Shown piece by piece: positions 49,323 to 60,228 of a stretch of 64,000 bases of DNA. A program made the position numbers and the translations under genes. Positions within the stretch are counted from its first letter, which is position 1; every line of letters starts with the position of its first letter. The DNA is from Todiramphus chloris collaris (Eukaryota; Chordata; Aves; Coraciiformes; Alcedinidae): the NCBI GenBank assembly GCA_025345505.1, contig JANVCC010000125.1, positions 668,400 through 732,399 of the forward strand, written 5' to 3'. The notes beneath the pieces were generated by a model that was not told the origin of the DNA, did no database searches, and saw only the letters and a program-made list of their open reading frames with translations.

Positions 49323-49530
49323 TGTCTGGGATAGAATTAATTTTCTCAATCGTTAGCTATGTTTTGGATTTGAGAGCAAAGCAGCGTTGATAACACAGAT
49401 GCTGGATGTTTTTGTTTCTGCTGAGCAGTGCTTACACAATGTGCTCCTCACACTATTCCACCAGCAAGCAGGCACATTTCCCAGTGCTGACAGTGGGCAT
49501 ACCTCTGGCAAGCAAAAGCATGCCAGAAGT
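49323..49530 (+). mobile_element. 5' part of an endogenous retrovirus LTR (plus strand)
   Basis: It begins TGTCTGGGATAGAATTAATT, followed by 'tatgttttggatttgagag', 'gttgataacacagatgctgg' and 'gctgagcagtgcttacac'. This is the usual start of a U3 in a common avian LTR family related to the solo LTR at 42.76 kb. No TATA box, poly(A) signal or CA end is seen, so only the first ~200 bp survive. The junction to the preceding CR1 tail is direct. Confidence 0.65.
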
Positions 49531-51338
49531 GATCAGCCAAAACTGAAGGTACCTAGAAGTGGCTACTTGCTTGTTAAAATTGAGACCATTTGAGTTCTAG
49601 AAGTCGAGCAACGACTCTGCTTTGGTGACCATCTATTCATTCACACCAGTGTGGTGTAACCCAATGGCTTCTTTTTGAGTCAGCAGAATGAACAGTGGCT
49701 TTAATGTCCTAAAGCCTCTTGTTTCAGAGGGTGGTTAGAAGAGGAAAAATTACAGATTTTTTTATAATATATGAAACTGTTTCTTAAGTTTTGTCATAGC
49801 TGCTGTTCCTGTGCCTTGATTTAGCAGATCTGATGAGGCTCCGTAAAGTGGGATCAGTGAAGCTGAGCAGAGGAGAAGCCATTTCACTGACTTTTCAGTT
49901 CTCATTTTTGTTTTCACATTGCTTCTGAAAAAGAAGGGACTTTCTGAGTCAGACAGGATTTTTGTCAAGAATGGGTGTTTGGGTTCTAGTTCATTACAAC
50001 TCAGTCTGAATCACAAAGGCAGGGTCTTGGAGCCAAACCTTGGAGGCCCCCCGGTCTACCTGCCTGCTTCAGTCCTTCCTTACCTGATACATCTTTCTCC
50101 CACAGAGTGTACACAAAGACAGATAGATATATCTTCTGTGTGTTAGTATATGTATTTTTATGCATATAAATAGGTATACTTTTCCCCTGGAAGCTTTGTG
50201 GAAACTAAAGCAGTGAACGAGCAGCTACTGTGAGTAACAAAGAAACCCTATTCAGCTTAAAAAGCAGAACTGGGGGGAAATATTTTTTTTTTTTAATATT
50301 TTCCTTAACATTTTTCATTTTATAATGAGTTTTAAATGGTATTTTGGAAGTTCATAATACCAGCCAGTTTTGTTCTCAGTGCATATGAATGCCTCACGTC
50401 CACATCAGCTCAACTACGGATGTCAGCTCCAAGAAAAAAGACTGTGTCACATCCCAGTGGGTTTCAGGTTTCCCTCATCCCTCTGTTTTTTCACAACAGT
50501 TTGGCCTGCCAGGCCAAATCCTTAAACAGTTTTAAATGGGACATGGTACCACAGTCCATCTCCAGAGCTGTACGGGCAGTGCTCTGCTGTACAACAGCTT
50601 CTGTTAGAGAATGAATGAAGTTCAAGGTCTTGCATGTTCTCTTCAAAGTATTCCAGCACTGGGCTTAGGATACTTAAGGAAAAAAACATCACCTAAATCT
50701 TTGAGATGAAGAATCTGGTTGACAGTTTCAGTCCCTCGGCACAAGGGAGCTGTCTGCAGGTACAGGAGAGCAAATGAGTGAAAAATGGAATATTTTCAGG
50801 GGGCAGTCCAAGGCTGCCAAGTAAATCACTTCAGAAACTTGGAACTGTCATAAGTGTCACCACTTCTCACTCTGAGTGCTTTCTCTAACAATAGCTAGCG
50901 ACACGCTTTTGAAGAAAAAGAAAAGGTAAAGCAAAATAAGTCACATCATTTCAGGTTACTCTCTCAGGAGATGGTTGAGAGAAAAATCAGCAGGTGGAGA
51001 GTTAGTCGTATCATTTAAAACACTGTGGAAAACCCTCGGATACTAGAAGGGTGGTCTGAAATAGAGTAAGATATAGAATAGAATAGAACTTGAAAAGTTT
51101 AACCGAGTATATGGCAACAGTTCTAGCTCATGTGCAGGAAGATAAATATTCTGTTATACGTAATAACCATATACCTGAAGGCAAAACAGGCACTGGCAGC
51201 ACTCCATAATGGCTGAACTCATCCATACTGTGCAGTATTTTCTTGTGTTCTCCAGTCTGTCCAGCTGCAGCCACCAGTCTCAGTCTCCTCTTTTCATTTC
51301 TTTAAAGTGAGATTGCATTTATTGTGGTGGTTGGGCAA
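49531..51338. other. Noncoding sequence
   Basis: A/T-rich sequence. It contains a T-run near 50,284 and a short (ATAGA)n run near 51,070-51,085. Nothing else recognised. Confidence 0.5.
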
Positions 51339-51450
51339 TGCCCGGTTTAATAAATGCCCGGTTTAATAAATGCCCGGTTTAATAAATGCCCGGTTTAATA
51401 AATGCCCGGTTTAATAAATGCCCAGTTTAATAAATGCCCAGTTTAATAAG
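51339..51450. repeat. 16-bp minisatellite, seven copies, each ending AATAAA or AATAAG
   Basis: TGCCCGGTTTAATAAA repeats head to tail at 51339, 51355, 51371, 51387, 51403, 51419 and 51435. The first five copies are identical; the last two carry CCAG instead of CCGG and the final copy ends AATAAG. Six copies therefore carry AATAAA on the plus strand, and the reverse complement of each junction contains ATTAAA. Each unit also has one CpG in the CCGG form. No spacer variation, so this is not a CRISPR-like array. The array runs straight into a T-run and CTGCAG. Confidence 0.97.
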
Positions 51451-51467
51451 CTTTTTTTTTTCTGCAG
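51451..51467 (+). promoter_or_regulatory. Strong 3' splice-site-like sequence after the minisatellite
   Basis: C followed by ten T and CTGCAG forms a near-ideal polypyrimidine tract plus acceptor, directly after the repeat units. Downstream frames are short (13 codons or fewer), so a coding exon starting here is unlikely. Use in a noncoding RNA cannot be excluded. Confidence 0.3.
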
Positions 51468-52084
51468 TGGATTTAGTCCTACCCCAGTACAAGAACTGTA
51501 GCTGCTAAAAACTGTCAGCCCACATTTTGTGTTCTTTGTGGTAGATAAAAGGCAGAGTTGCACTGGGTTGGTACAGAGTTCAGTAGGACTTGGGTGTGAC
51601 CTGTTCAGCTCTGAACCAGTTACCTCTTCCCATCTGAGACAGATGTGGACTGCCTCCTTATGTAGCTCCAGCACTGTCTCTGTCTGTTAGCAAGGACAAG
51701 AATCATTGTCTTCTCTCCTGCCTACTTCTTCAGTGTTTCTAGCAGAGCTTTTTTTCAGTGTTTTCTCCCTGCCTAATGAGCCACCATTCTCCTGTTCCTT
51801 TGCTAGAGTGCATTTCAGGCTCTTTTTCTTCATTTTACACACAAGATTAGTTATGGCAGTGAGATTTGGGTTTTGCTTTTTTTTATTCTAGCACAGTTTC
51901 ATCACACACGGACACAAACATTTCAGTGCTCTGCTCTCGCTGGCAGCTCTGGAATGGTTAACAGTGGAAGTCTCCCTAAGAGGAAAAGGGGGGGGGAGGG
52001 AAACCTCAAAGGCACTGAGCTCACTGACTGACTTTAGTTTCAGTTTATCTGTTATTTATTTATCAGTTATTCTGGGGTGCAAAA
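51468..52084. other. Noncoding spacer
   Basis: Unremarkable sequence before a CR1. A G-run 'gggggggga' near 51,989 is the only marked feature. No gene recognised. Confidence 0.5.
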
Positions 52085-52638
52085 AGAACCAGCGAGGTTC
52101 TCCTACCACTCTACTTTGTCCTGGTGAGGCCACATCTGGAGTGTTGTGTCCAGTTCAGGGCTGCCCAGTTCAGGAGGGACAGGGACATACTGGAGGGAGT
52201 CCACAAGAGAGCTATGAGGATGATGAAGGGATTGGAACAGCTCTCAGGAGGAAAGGCTGAGAGCCCTGGGGCTGTTGAGCCTGGAGAAGCCTGAGAGGGG
52301 ATCTGATGAATGGCTCCAAATCTCTGCAGGGTGGGGGGCAAGGAGAAGGGGCCAGGCTCTTGTCAGTGGTGCCCTGGGACAGGACAAGGGGCAATGGGCA
52401 CAACTGGAACCCAGGAAGTTCCAGCTCAACAGGAGGAGAAACTTCTTCACTGTGAGGGTGATGGAGCCTGGCTCAGGCTGCCCAGAGAGGCTGTGGAGTC
52501 TCCTTCTCTGGAGACTTTCCAACCCCCCTGGCTCTGTTCCTGTGTGGGCTGCCCTGGGTGCCCCTGCTCTGGCAGGGGGGTTGGACTCGATGCTCTCCAG
52601 AGCTCCCTCCCAGCCCCACCAGTCTGGGATTCTCTATG
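52085..52638 (+). mobile_element. CR1 LINE 3' part (plus strand)
   Basis: It runs from 'tttgtcctggtgaggccaca' through 'gggacagggacatactggag', 'ggctgagagccctggggctg', 'ggaggagaaacttcttcact', 'ggctgcccagagaggctgtg' and 'ggggttggactcgatg' to 'gggattctctatgtag'. About 555 bp of a plus-strand CR1 is present, GC-richer than its flanks. Frames are broken, so no product. Its 3' part is nearly the mirror of the 32.0 kb copy, indicating one subfamily. Confidence 0.94.
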
Positions 52639-53583
52639 TAGTTCTCAGCTGTCTGTAAATCACACATTACAAACCTCATTCATTCCGTACTCTGAAGAAT
52701 GGAAAAGTGGCCTGAAAATGCCTTCTGCCCGGAGCCTCCCAGGCTCTGCCAGCACTGCCGTGCAGAGAAGATCCTAATTGGAGTGACCCGGGAGGGAAGA
52801 GGCTGCTCGAGAAACATACGTCCTTGTGTTTCCTCTCCAGGCCTCAACATTTACTGGGCTGTTACTAATACTATTTCACACTGAAAGAAAACAAAACAAA
52901 GCAAATCCATAACACATTCTTAAGCTGTTTGTTGAGGAAAATAGACTGCAGGGGGAAAAGGGAAAAAAAAAAGGCATTGTGAAGGTTTAGACGACAATCA
53001 GCTAAGTCACTGTAATGAAATCAGATCTGCTGGCACACGTTGCCATTATTCCTTCCAGGAAAAAAAGAGTTTCTTTAGCAAGGGCACATCAGCAACTTTG
53101 AGCAAGTATTCTGTTAGCTGAGCTACACAATATTTCTGCAGAATTATGCAGACCACAGTATTGGCAACCACTGAGGCAACAGCCACCCACTTAGAGGCTA
53201 ATGAGCTGGGATGGGAGGTTTAGCCCACAAAGCTAAGTATGACAAATGTAGCCTCGGGAGATGAAGCAGGAAATGTGAGCTACAGGACAAATGTCAGTCT
53301 GGCTTTTTCTTCCCACTCGGAGCGAAGGCAAAGGATGTATTTAGCATTTCTAAGTTCTGTTTAATATGGGCAGTTTCAGCATTTTCCCTGAAAGAATGCG
53401 GCATTAGCTCTGGGGGCCTGGCTTCTGGAAGGGGAATCCCCTGGAACTGAGGAACAGCTTTATTATGAAATATTATGGGTGATAAAACCAAGAAAATTTG
53501 GATTTTTGTCCATGGTAAATTCATCTAGAAACCATCCCTTTTAATTGTGCAATGAGTGGTGAAAAATACATAAATAAAAATGA
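52639..53583. other. Noncoding spacer
   Basis: Between two CR1s of opposite orientation. Nothing recognised apart from an A-run near 52,964. Confidence 0.5.
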
Positions 53584-54063
53584 AAAATTCAGAATGGTTT
53601 GGGTTGGATGGGACCTTTAAAGATCATCAGGTCTGACATCCTCCCCTAGATGATGTTAGTCAAAGCCCCATCGAACGTGACCTTGAACTTCCAAGGAGGG
53701 GGCATGGACAACTTCTCTAGGCAACATTTTCCTGTGTCTCACCACCCTTACCATAATAAATCCTGTTCTTAACCTACCTTTCAATTTTAAATCATTGCCC
53801 CATGTCCTGTCACGACAGGCCTTGGTAAAAAGCGTCTCTCCATCTTTCTTACAACACCCCTTTATATATTGCAAAGCCCCAAGAAGATGTCCCTGGAGCC
53901 TTCTCTTAGGCTGAAGAACTCCAACTGTCTCAGCCCCTCTTCACAGGGGAGGTCTTCCATCCCTTTGACCCTTTTGATGGGTCTCCTCTGGACCTGCTTT
54001 AATAGGTCCATGCCTTTCTTATACTGGGGACCCCAGAACTGTAAGTCATCCATTCTGAATTTT
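53584..54063 (-). mobile_element. CR1 LINE fragment (minus strand) bounded by a 14-bp inverted repeat
   Basis: 'gaatggtttgggttggatgg', 'cacttctct'-like text around 53,710, 'ccccatgtcctgtcacgaca', 'ggagccttctcttaggctga', 'gggtctcctctggacctgct' and 'ggggaccccagaactg' follow the minus-strand CR1 course, more diverged than the other copies. Its outer edges are AAAATTCAGAATGG (53584-53597) and CCATTCTGAATTTT (54050-54063), which are exact reverse complements. This is not a usual CR1 feature. Frames are broken. Confidence 0.9.
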
Positions 54064-55338
54064 ACCTTTTAAGCATCAGTGCTACAGGAAATGACGTAGA
54101 ATAATTCTGTAAGCTATGGGTAAGTGCTGACTTTAAAAGAAGTTAATATTCTGTGCTAGAAATGTCTATCCCAGAGAATACCCATCATCCTGTGGGGTGG
54201 ACGTTTGGTACGTAACATTTATCCACAGTAAACCTGAACCTTGCTTACCAGATCATCTCCTCTTGATCACAGAGGAGACGTAGTTTGGATTTGTCATGTG
54301 GTTTGATCCCAAAGAGTGTGACTGGTATGCACAACCTGGTTACCTCCAAGAGGACTGGTGTAACTTGCACTGTGTTTAGCAGTAGAGTTGGTTTAAGGGT
54401 GCTCCTGCTGCATCCAGCTGTTCATTAGCATCTGGCCCTGTAATTTGCTTTCTTTCAGCAGTGTTGCAACAAATACGGGTTATAAACAAAATTAAGAAAG
54501 TTGTCTGGAGGTCTTTTGTGGTAGAGGGCAGAAAGGATTACCTTTTAATACAGAATGCTTTACAAAACCAGTTTGGAGCACGTCTTCTATCAGCAGGGAA
54601 TGAGAAACTCCTGTCAACAGCTACAATAGAAGAGTGGAAACTTCAAACTGGCCTTCAGTGCATAAGACTAACAGTTATAAAGTTGTAGTCTTGACTAAAA
54701 GATGATTTTCTGCTGTAGTTTGGTTTTCTGTTGCCTTTTGTGTTTCCAAAAAAGGAACAGGTAAGTACAGAGATCATGGTGGTGGTCAAGCTTGCTGCAA
54801 GGAGGAAAACCTGGTGATTGAAGGCTTTCACACACCGTGGTAAAATTTACCAGAAAATGAACACAATGGATGAGTGTTTGTTCCAGAGAAAATGAAGAGA
54901 AGGCTGGAAGCCTCTGCGTGATCTTCAGGACTGGTTTCAGTAGGGGAAAATTGCATATAAAAGAGCAACGGTGATACAGAAGAACAGCATGGATAAGAGG
55001 AAAGATGACAGGAATGAAGAAAGAAATAATACGTGGAAGAACATCTGCAGAGCAAGCAGCAGGTACAATGAAAATGTTGTCCCTAATCCAGCTAGGAAAG
55101 TGAATTAAATCAGCGAGACACAAGTGAAATATTTGTTCACCAAAGCAAGAAACGTGGGCAGCACGGTGTCAGAATAGGACCTGCTGGTACAGCGTGTGAA
55201 CACTGCTGAGATGAGATCACAGAACATGGTACCCCAGGACGTGTGAGTGCAAAGCAGTTTGTGATGGGTTTGTCGTGGTTCTTAGGAATATAAATCAGTG
55301 AGACAGTCACACCAGGCAGCTTTGCTTCTTGATGTGAT
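54064..55338. other. Noncoding sequence
   Basis: No repeat or gene recognised. A 142-codon minus-strand frame (54695-55123) has several hydrophobic stretches but no known domain. Confidence 0.5.
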
Positions 55339-55900
55339 ATGGAAAGCTTGCCCGGTGTGTACCTCGAGTACTGTGTCCAGTTCTGGACCACTCACCACAA
55401 GAAAGACATTGAATGGCTGGAGCAAGTTCAGAGGAGGGCAGTGAAGCTGGTGAGGGGTCTGGAGAGCAAGGCCTGTGAAGAGAGGCTGAAGGAATTGGGA
55501 TTGTTTAGTTTGGAGGGGGCTGAGGGGAGACCTTCTCACTCTCTACAGCTACCTGAAAGGAGGTCGTAGTGAGGTGAGTGTTGGTCTCTTCTCTCACGTA
55601 AATAATGACAGGATGAGAGGAAATGGCCTGAAGTTGAACCAGGGGAGGTTCAGGTTGGACATGAGGAAGAATTCCTTTACTGAAAGAGTCATCAGGTGCT
55701 GGAACAGGCTGCCCAGGGACGTGGTGCAGTCACCATCCCTGGAGGGGTTCAAAAAGCGTGTAGCTGAGGCACTTCAGGACATGCTCTGCTGGGATGGTGA
55801 GGTGGCTTTTTCTGTGTGTCTGTTTGTTTGGGATTTGCTGGGGTTTGTTTGTTTGTTGATGGTTGGATGGGATGCTCTTCGAGGTCTTTTCCAGCTGTGA
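55339..55900 (+). pseudogene. CR1 ORF2 C-terminal remnant, split by a frameshift
   Basis: The first frame (55339-55569) carries [20 protein letters not shown] and [19 protein letters not shown], then goes out of phase. The second frame (55574-55900) carries [20 protein letters not shown] and [20 protein letters not shown]. Together they cover the CR1 ORF2 C-terminal tail. A frameshift around 55,510-55,575 separates them, so no single product exists. The catalytic domains are missing. Confidence 0.85.
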
Positions 55901-55920
55901 CAGCCCTGTGATTCTGTTAT
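55345..55920 (+). mobile_element. CR1 LINE 3' part (plus strand)
   Basis: It starts near 'gtgtacctcgagtactgtgt' and runs through 'agaaagacattgaatggctg', 'gaagagaggctgaaggaatt', 'ggcctgaagttgaaccaggg', 'ggaacaggctgcccagggac' and 'ggtggttggatgggatgc'-style 3' UTR text to 'gccctgtgattctgttattt'. A 5'-truncated plus-strand copy of about 575 bp, of the same subfamily as the copy at 9.1-9.7 kb. Confidence 0.94.
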
Positions 55921-58451
55921 TTTGTGAAGAACAGAAGGATTCTGTAAATTAGATAAAATCTGGACATTTTAGGGGGGCTTGTTAGGGAGGATTTCTACTG
56001 CCAATAAATCCACTACTGGTAGGTGTCTCTTGTAGACCTCATTAGATTAGATTTTTGTAGAGGCAGAATTTTTGGGAATATCTTAAGAAGTATTTTCCAA
56101 GCACTGCTATTGATAGGAGTACTGTTTAGCAATTTATGAGATGTGGCAGTGGTACAAACCTGTAAGGGGCTGTCCAGACCCAGAAGGGTTAGAACATCAT
56201 ACTGGCAAAATGGATTAACCGAGGAAAACAAATAACAACTGCAGATGAACTCTGGTCATACAAAGTCAGGCAATTCAAGAATAACAATACTATCTCCTAC
56301 AAACCATTACAAGTAGAGAGGAGAAATTGGGAGAGTTGGAGCAGACAGCCAAATTTAACACATACATGAAAAGGGACTGTGCCATCATCTCAATTACGTA
56401 GCAAACTTCTGGTGCCATTGCTTTAGGCAAGGAGGAGAGCGCGGAGCGCCGGGCATCATTCTGATCATTATTTGCAAAGAAATGGAGATGATTGAAGATC
56501 TTGTTGAAATAAAGGTTACTAGAGTACTTGAGAGACAAGTACTTGCTTATCTAGGCTGCATGTAAGAATAATTGTTTGGTCCTGTCAACCCTAACAATAT
56601 TATCTATGAAGATACTGGGAAGGAAAGCATCGGAGGGAGAGAAAGAAGCCTTTGGATTAGAAGGTGCTGTTATCAAAGGAGACAAATGAGTTGAGCTTGA
56701 CTTTGAACCCTGCAACAGTGGTTATCCCCTGTCAGATTACAGCAGTGAATTAATAAACTGTGGTGAGGCTCAGAAGAGAGATGCTGCTTTTCACGTTGAA
56801 TTCTGAAAGCTGATGCTACTGAAATGGAACAACTTGACTGTTTTCTAGTGCACGCTCGTGCCAGAGCCATTTCACTGAAGGAAAGGTAGACTGGCAGCCT
56901 ATGCACTAAAATAACTACCCAAAGAAAATCCTCTCTGTACTCGCAGCATGACTGGGCTTTTGCTTTTTAGACAAAATCTTTCAGGGTACCTCCATTCCTC
57001 AGCTGAGCTTGTGTGTGGTACCACGGTGATTAGGAGAGCCCGGGAATTAACTTTGTTTTGTGGCTCTTGTGGAACATCTGTGTGTGAGCTGATGAGCTGT
57101 ATTTGGAATTCTGAGGAAAAGTTAAATGGCCAAAACACAGTATTTTTTGAGCATTTTAAAATATTTTTCTTCAGTAATGATATTTTATATTTTTTAACCA
57201 CCACAAAGGATATAAAGCCCCCTGGTTTTCAGTAATATTAAGAACAAGAGCATTTCTGAAAAAACAAGACAGTTAACTCCTTATGGTTTTCAAGCATTTA
57301 CTTATTCAATTTAATTTATTCAGTTCAAACCCAGGAAACTTTATTGAAAGGATTTTTTTTCCCGGAGGAAGAATTTTGGATAGCAAAAGGTGGTGTTTTT
57401 TGAGGAATGAGTGGTTTGGGTTTTTTTAAACTTCTAGATAGGACACACATCCTGTCACTGCTTAATTATTCCACACTTATTCCACGTTTCCTCCCTCAGA
57501 AAGAACTTCTGCCAGTGAAAAAGGAGAACTGGATGAACATGGGAAGAAGACTGATAAGAGTGGAAAACGTCTTTAAGGAGGAAAAGCAGAAAAGATAAAT
57601 TGCAGAGTAATGCCATACTCCCCATGTAAAACTCACAATGTGATGAGATTGAATTATGAGGAAGGTAAGATGATGATGTTAAATAATAAACACCATCATG
57701 CAAACCACTAAGAAAGAGAAAATGATGTGTGACTACTGAAATAGATCCTGTGTACGAGAAGCGGTGGTAATAAATAAAAAAAAAAAATTCATTTAATATT
57801 CCTAGTCTAATACATTCCACATAATACCATTTATTAAACCTAAACATTGCATACTCTCCTGGCATTTTTCTGTTCAATCTGCTAGACATAAGAGGCCGTT
57901 ATCAGTGAAAAAGTGAGAGGTTTTAAATTCTTGAAAACGACATTCTTTAATAATGGATTGCATATAATGGCAGACAAGAAGTCAGTTTTGATTTTTTTCA
58001 ACACAGAAGGCAGTAAAACCTCCAGGAAGAGAAGACCAACAGCAGCAATTCTAAAGGGATGACATGCAGGGAAAGCACTGACATGAACTAACCCAAGGAG
58101 TCTGGCTTACCTCACAGCCCGTCTCCCTTGGTGTCCAGGGGAAGTTTTTCATCACTTCTGCAACTTGTAGGAACAGAAAAGGAAAAGAAGGCATCGTATC
58201 AGTCAAATTCTTCGTGGCCCTTCATTCCAAGTCACCCTTCTACCCTGTAGCTGCCTTTCTGAGGGACTTGTCAGGCTCTCACTGAAAAACTGTTATTGAG
58301 GTGCACAGTTAGTGCAGCTTCTTTGATTTTCTTTCTCAACTCCCTGTAGTTTCATGACCATATGTTCTTTGACATTCTTTTTAATTAGTGACAGATGGAT
58401 GAAAGAATTTTAGATCCTAAAATTTCTTGCTGTTGTGATCTTTTTTTTACT

Positions 58452-58472
58452 TTTTTTTTTTTTTTTTTTTTA
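58452..58472. repeat. Poly(T), about 21 nt
   Basis: A homopolymer following a shorter T-run. No associated retroposon seen. Confidence 0.85.
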
Positions 58473-59440
58473 AATGAGACTTTCCATACACTACTCAGTC
58501 CTTAAAATAATTTGACTTCTTGGTGTTGTCTCCCCTCTCTGTTCTCTGTGTTGTTTTCAGCAAGGAACAAATTAAAAAAAAAACCCCAAACCTATTCCTT
58601 ATTTGAACTGTGGGGTTTTTATCCTCTCTTCAGTGAGAGCTGATGGTCCTGTAGGTCTGCTCTGCTTCTCATTCTGCTGAGTGTTGTCAGGATTTCTGAA
58701 AGAAAGGCCTGGCATTGAACTAAGTGAATTACCCAACCGTTAGAGAGAGTTTGATGCTCAATTTAAGAAGTATGTCCAGGAGACAAAACACAGGGAAATG
58801 CCACCACCAAAAATGCAAAGCAGAGATTAAGACAGTCTCTCTGGGGTAACAGGACAGCTATCATTTCATATTTCCCTTTATTTTGGACTACACAAATTCT
58901 CCTTTTATGTCTGTCATTCAAACACTCTGTGTTTTCTTGGTTTCTGCCTTGTATGTGTGTGTTCCCCCACTCCCTTCTCCACTGCTCCAAGTAATAAAGC
59001 CCTTTGGGCACTAAGTTATTTATAAATTTCTTGCAAGAGTCTCTCTTTGCTTTGCTGATTAAATAGTACTTTCATTCCAGTAAATCTCGAAGAGACTGCT
59101 GTGATTTTACACGCAGTTTCAATGTCAGTTCCACCTTCTGCTAGATAAAGAAAAAAAACCCCAACGACAAACAAAGCAGCACTTAGCCCTTCATTTGATC
59201 TACTAATCCTCTGAAATTTATTTATGCGGGGGAACCCAAAACACACAACAAAGATGACCTAGTTTTATACTGAAGTATATGATTGGTAAGGACAAGTACA
59301 GAGGTTGGAAGTTTAATCGTTGGTAACACAATAATTCCTAATTGTGAAAGGTTTTATTGTGTATATATTTTAAGTCATAACTTTGAGATATATTTCTCTA
59401 TTAATACCCTCCACAACTACCCAAACTAATACATACATCC

Positions 59441-59509
59441 AAATATATATATCCATATATATACACACACACACACACCAAAACCAGTATATATATATAT
59501 ATCTCTCTC
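59441..59509. repeat. Compound AT / AC / AT / TC microsatellite
   Basis: Alternating AT steps, then about nine AC units (59462-59479), a short A/C spacer, then about eight AT units and four TC units. Alternating purine-pyrimidine tracts of this sort can adopt Z-DNA or cruciform shapes and vary in length between individuals. Confidence 0.93.
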
Positions 59510-59911
59510 AAAAAATGAGCTTTTCAGAAACAGAGTTTAGTATGACAGGCCAGTGACTCGTGTAAATCTTAACAAGCATCTCTGCCTCACTCACAGCTGG
59601 ACTGGGATGTTACTGGCCAGCAACACCCCCAGAATTGCTGGCTGTGATGAAGAGGATGCATTGTGGTGTGTGTTACTCAGATAAAACTAGCCACTAAGAA
59701 CATACAATGTTTTCTCTCATCGGCTGTCCAGAAGAAATGGTAACAGAAGATAAATTTGGCCATCATATTCCTTGGAGGATTAATCTATTAGTCTATCAAT
59801 CTACCCACTTCTATCTTCTATTAATCCATCTGCTGACTTACATACCCACTTTATTCATGTTTACCATTTTCCCACATTGCTGTGATCCTTTCTGCTGCGG
59901 AGGACTGAAGG

Positions 59912-59969
59912 AGTGCTGTAAATATTGCTATTTTTTTATTTTATTTATTTTAGTGCTGTAAATATTGCT
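59912..59969. repeat. Perfect 18-bp direct repeats flanking a T/A-only spacer
   Basis: AGTGCTGTAAATATTGCT occurs at 59912-59929 and again at 59952-59969. The 22-nt spacer contains only A and T and is mostly T-runs. The layout is like a target-site duplication around a bare poly(A) tail on the minus strand, or a tandem duplication of a 40-bp unit followed by loss of the rest. Confidence 0.9.
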
Positions 59970-60125
59970 TCAGTTCCCTGTCAGAACCCCTGCGAGCAGA
60001 GAAGAAATGAGAGGTGAGGAAATGCACTTATCCAGCGGGATACACAGTGATTGGCGTTTCTTGCCAAGTCACCACGATGTCTGCAGTGACTGCACATCTT
60101 CTGGGGGAAAAATGCTGAGAGATTG

Positions 60126-60228
60126 AAGAGGATAATGGGAAGGGAAGAAGGAGAAGGGAGTGAGAACAAAGAAAGGAGGAAAGGAAAAAGGAAGGCAGAA
60201 AGAAAAGGGAAGGGAAGAAGGAAAAAGG
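60126..60228. repeat. Purine-rich GA tract
   Basis: G and A make up nearly all of this stretch ('gggaagggaagaaggagaag', 'gaaaggaggaaaggaaaaag'), with a few single C or T interruptions. A low-complexity tract; lysine/arginine-rich frames across it are artefacts. Confidence 0.88.

Noticed and set aside
51339-51450. CRISPR-like array of short repeats
   Set aside because: The units are directly tandem with no unique spacers, only 16 bp long, and lie in vertebrate DNA.
52111-52777. Frames up to 155 codons on both strands
   Set aside because: They are out-of-frame or antisense readings of the GC-richer CR1 at 52085-52638; the real ORF2 frame there is broken.
57455-57889. 144-codon minus-strand frame with hydrophobic stretches
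   Set aside because: Phe/Tyr/Leu-rich content follows from A/T-rich sequence; no transmembrane protein family recognised.
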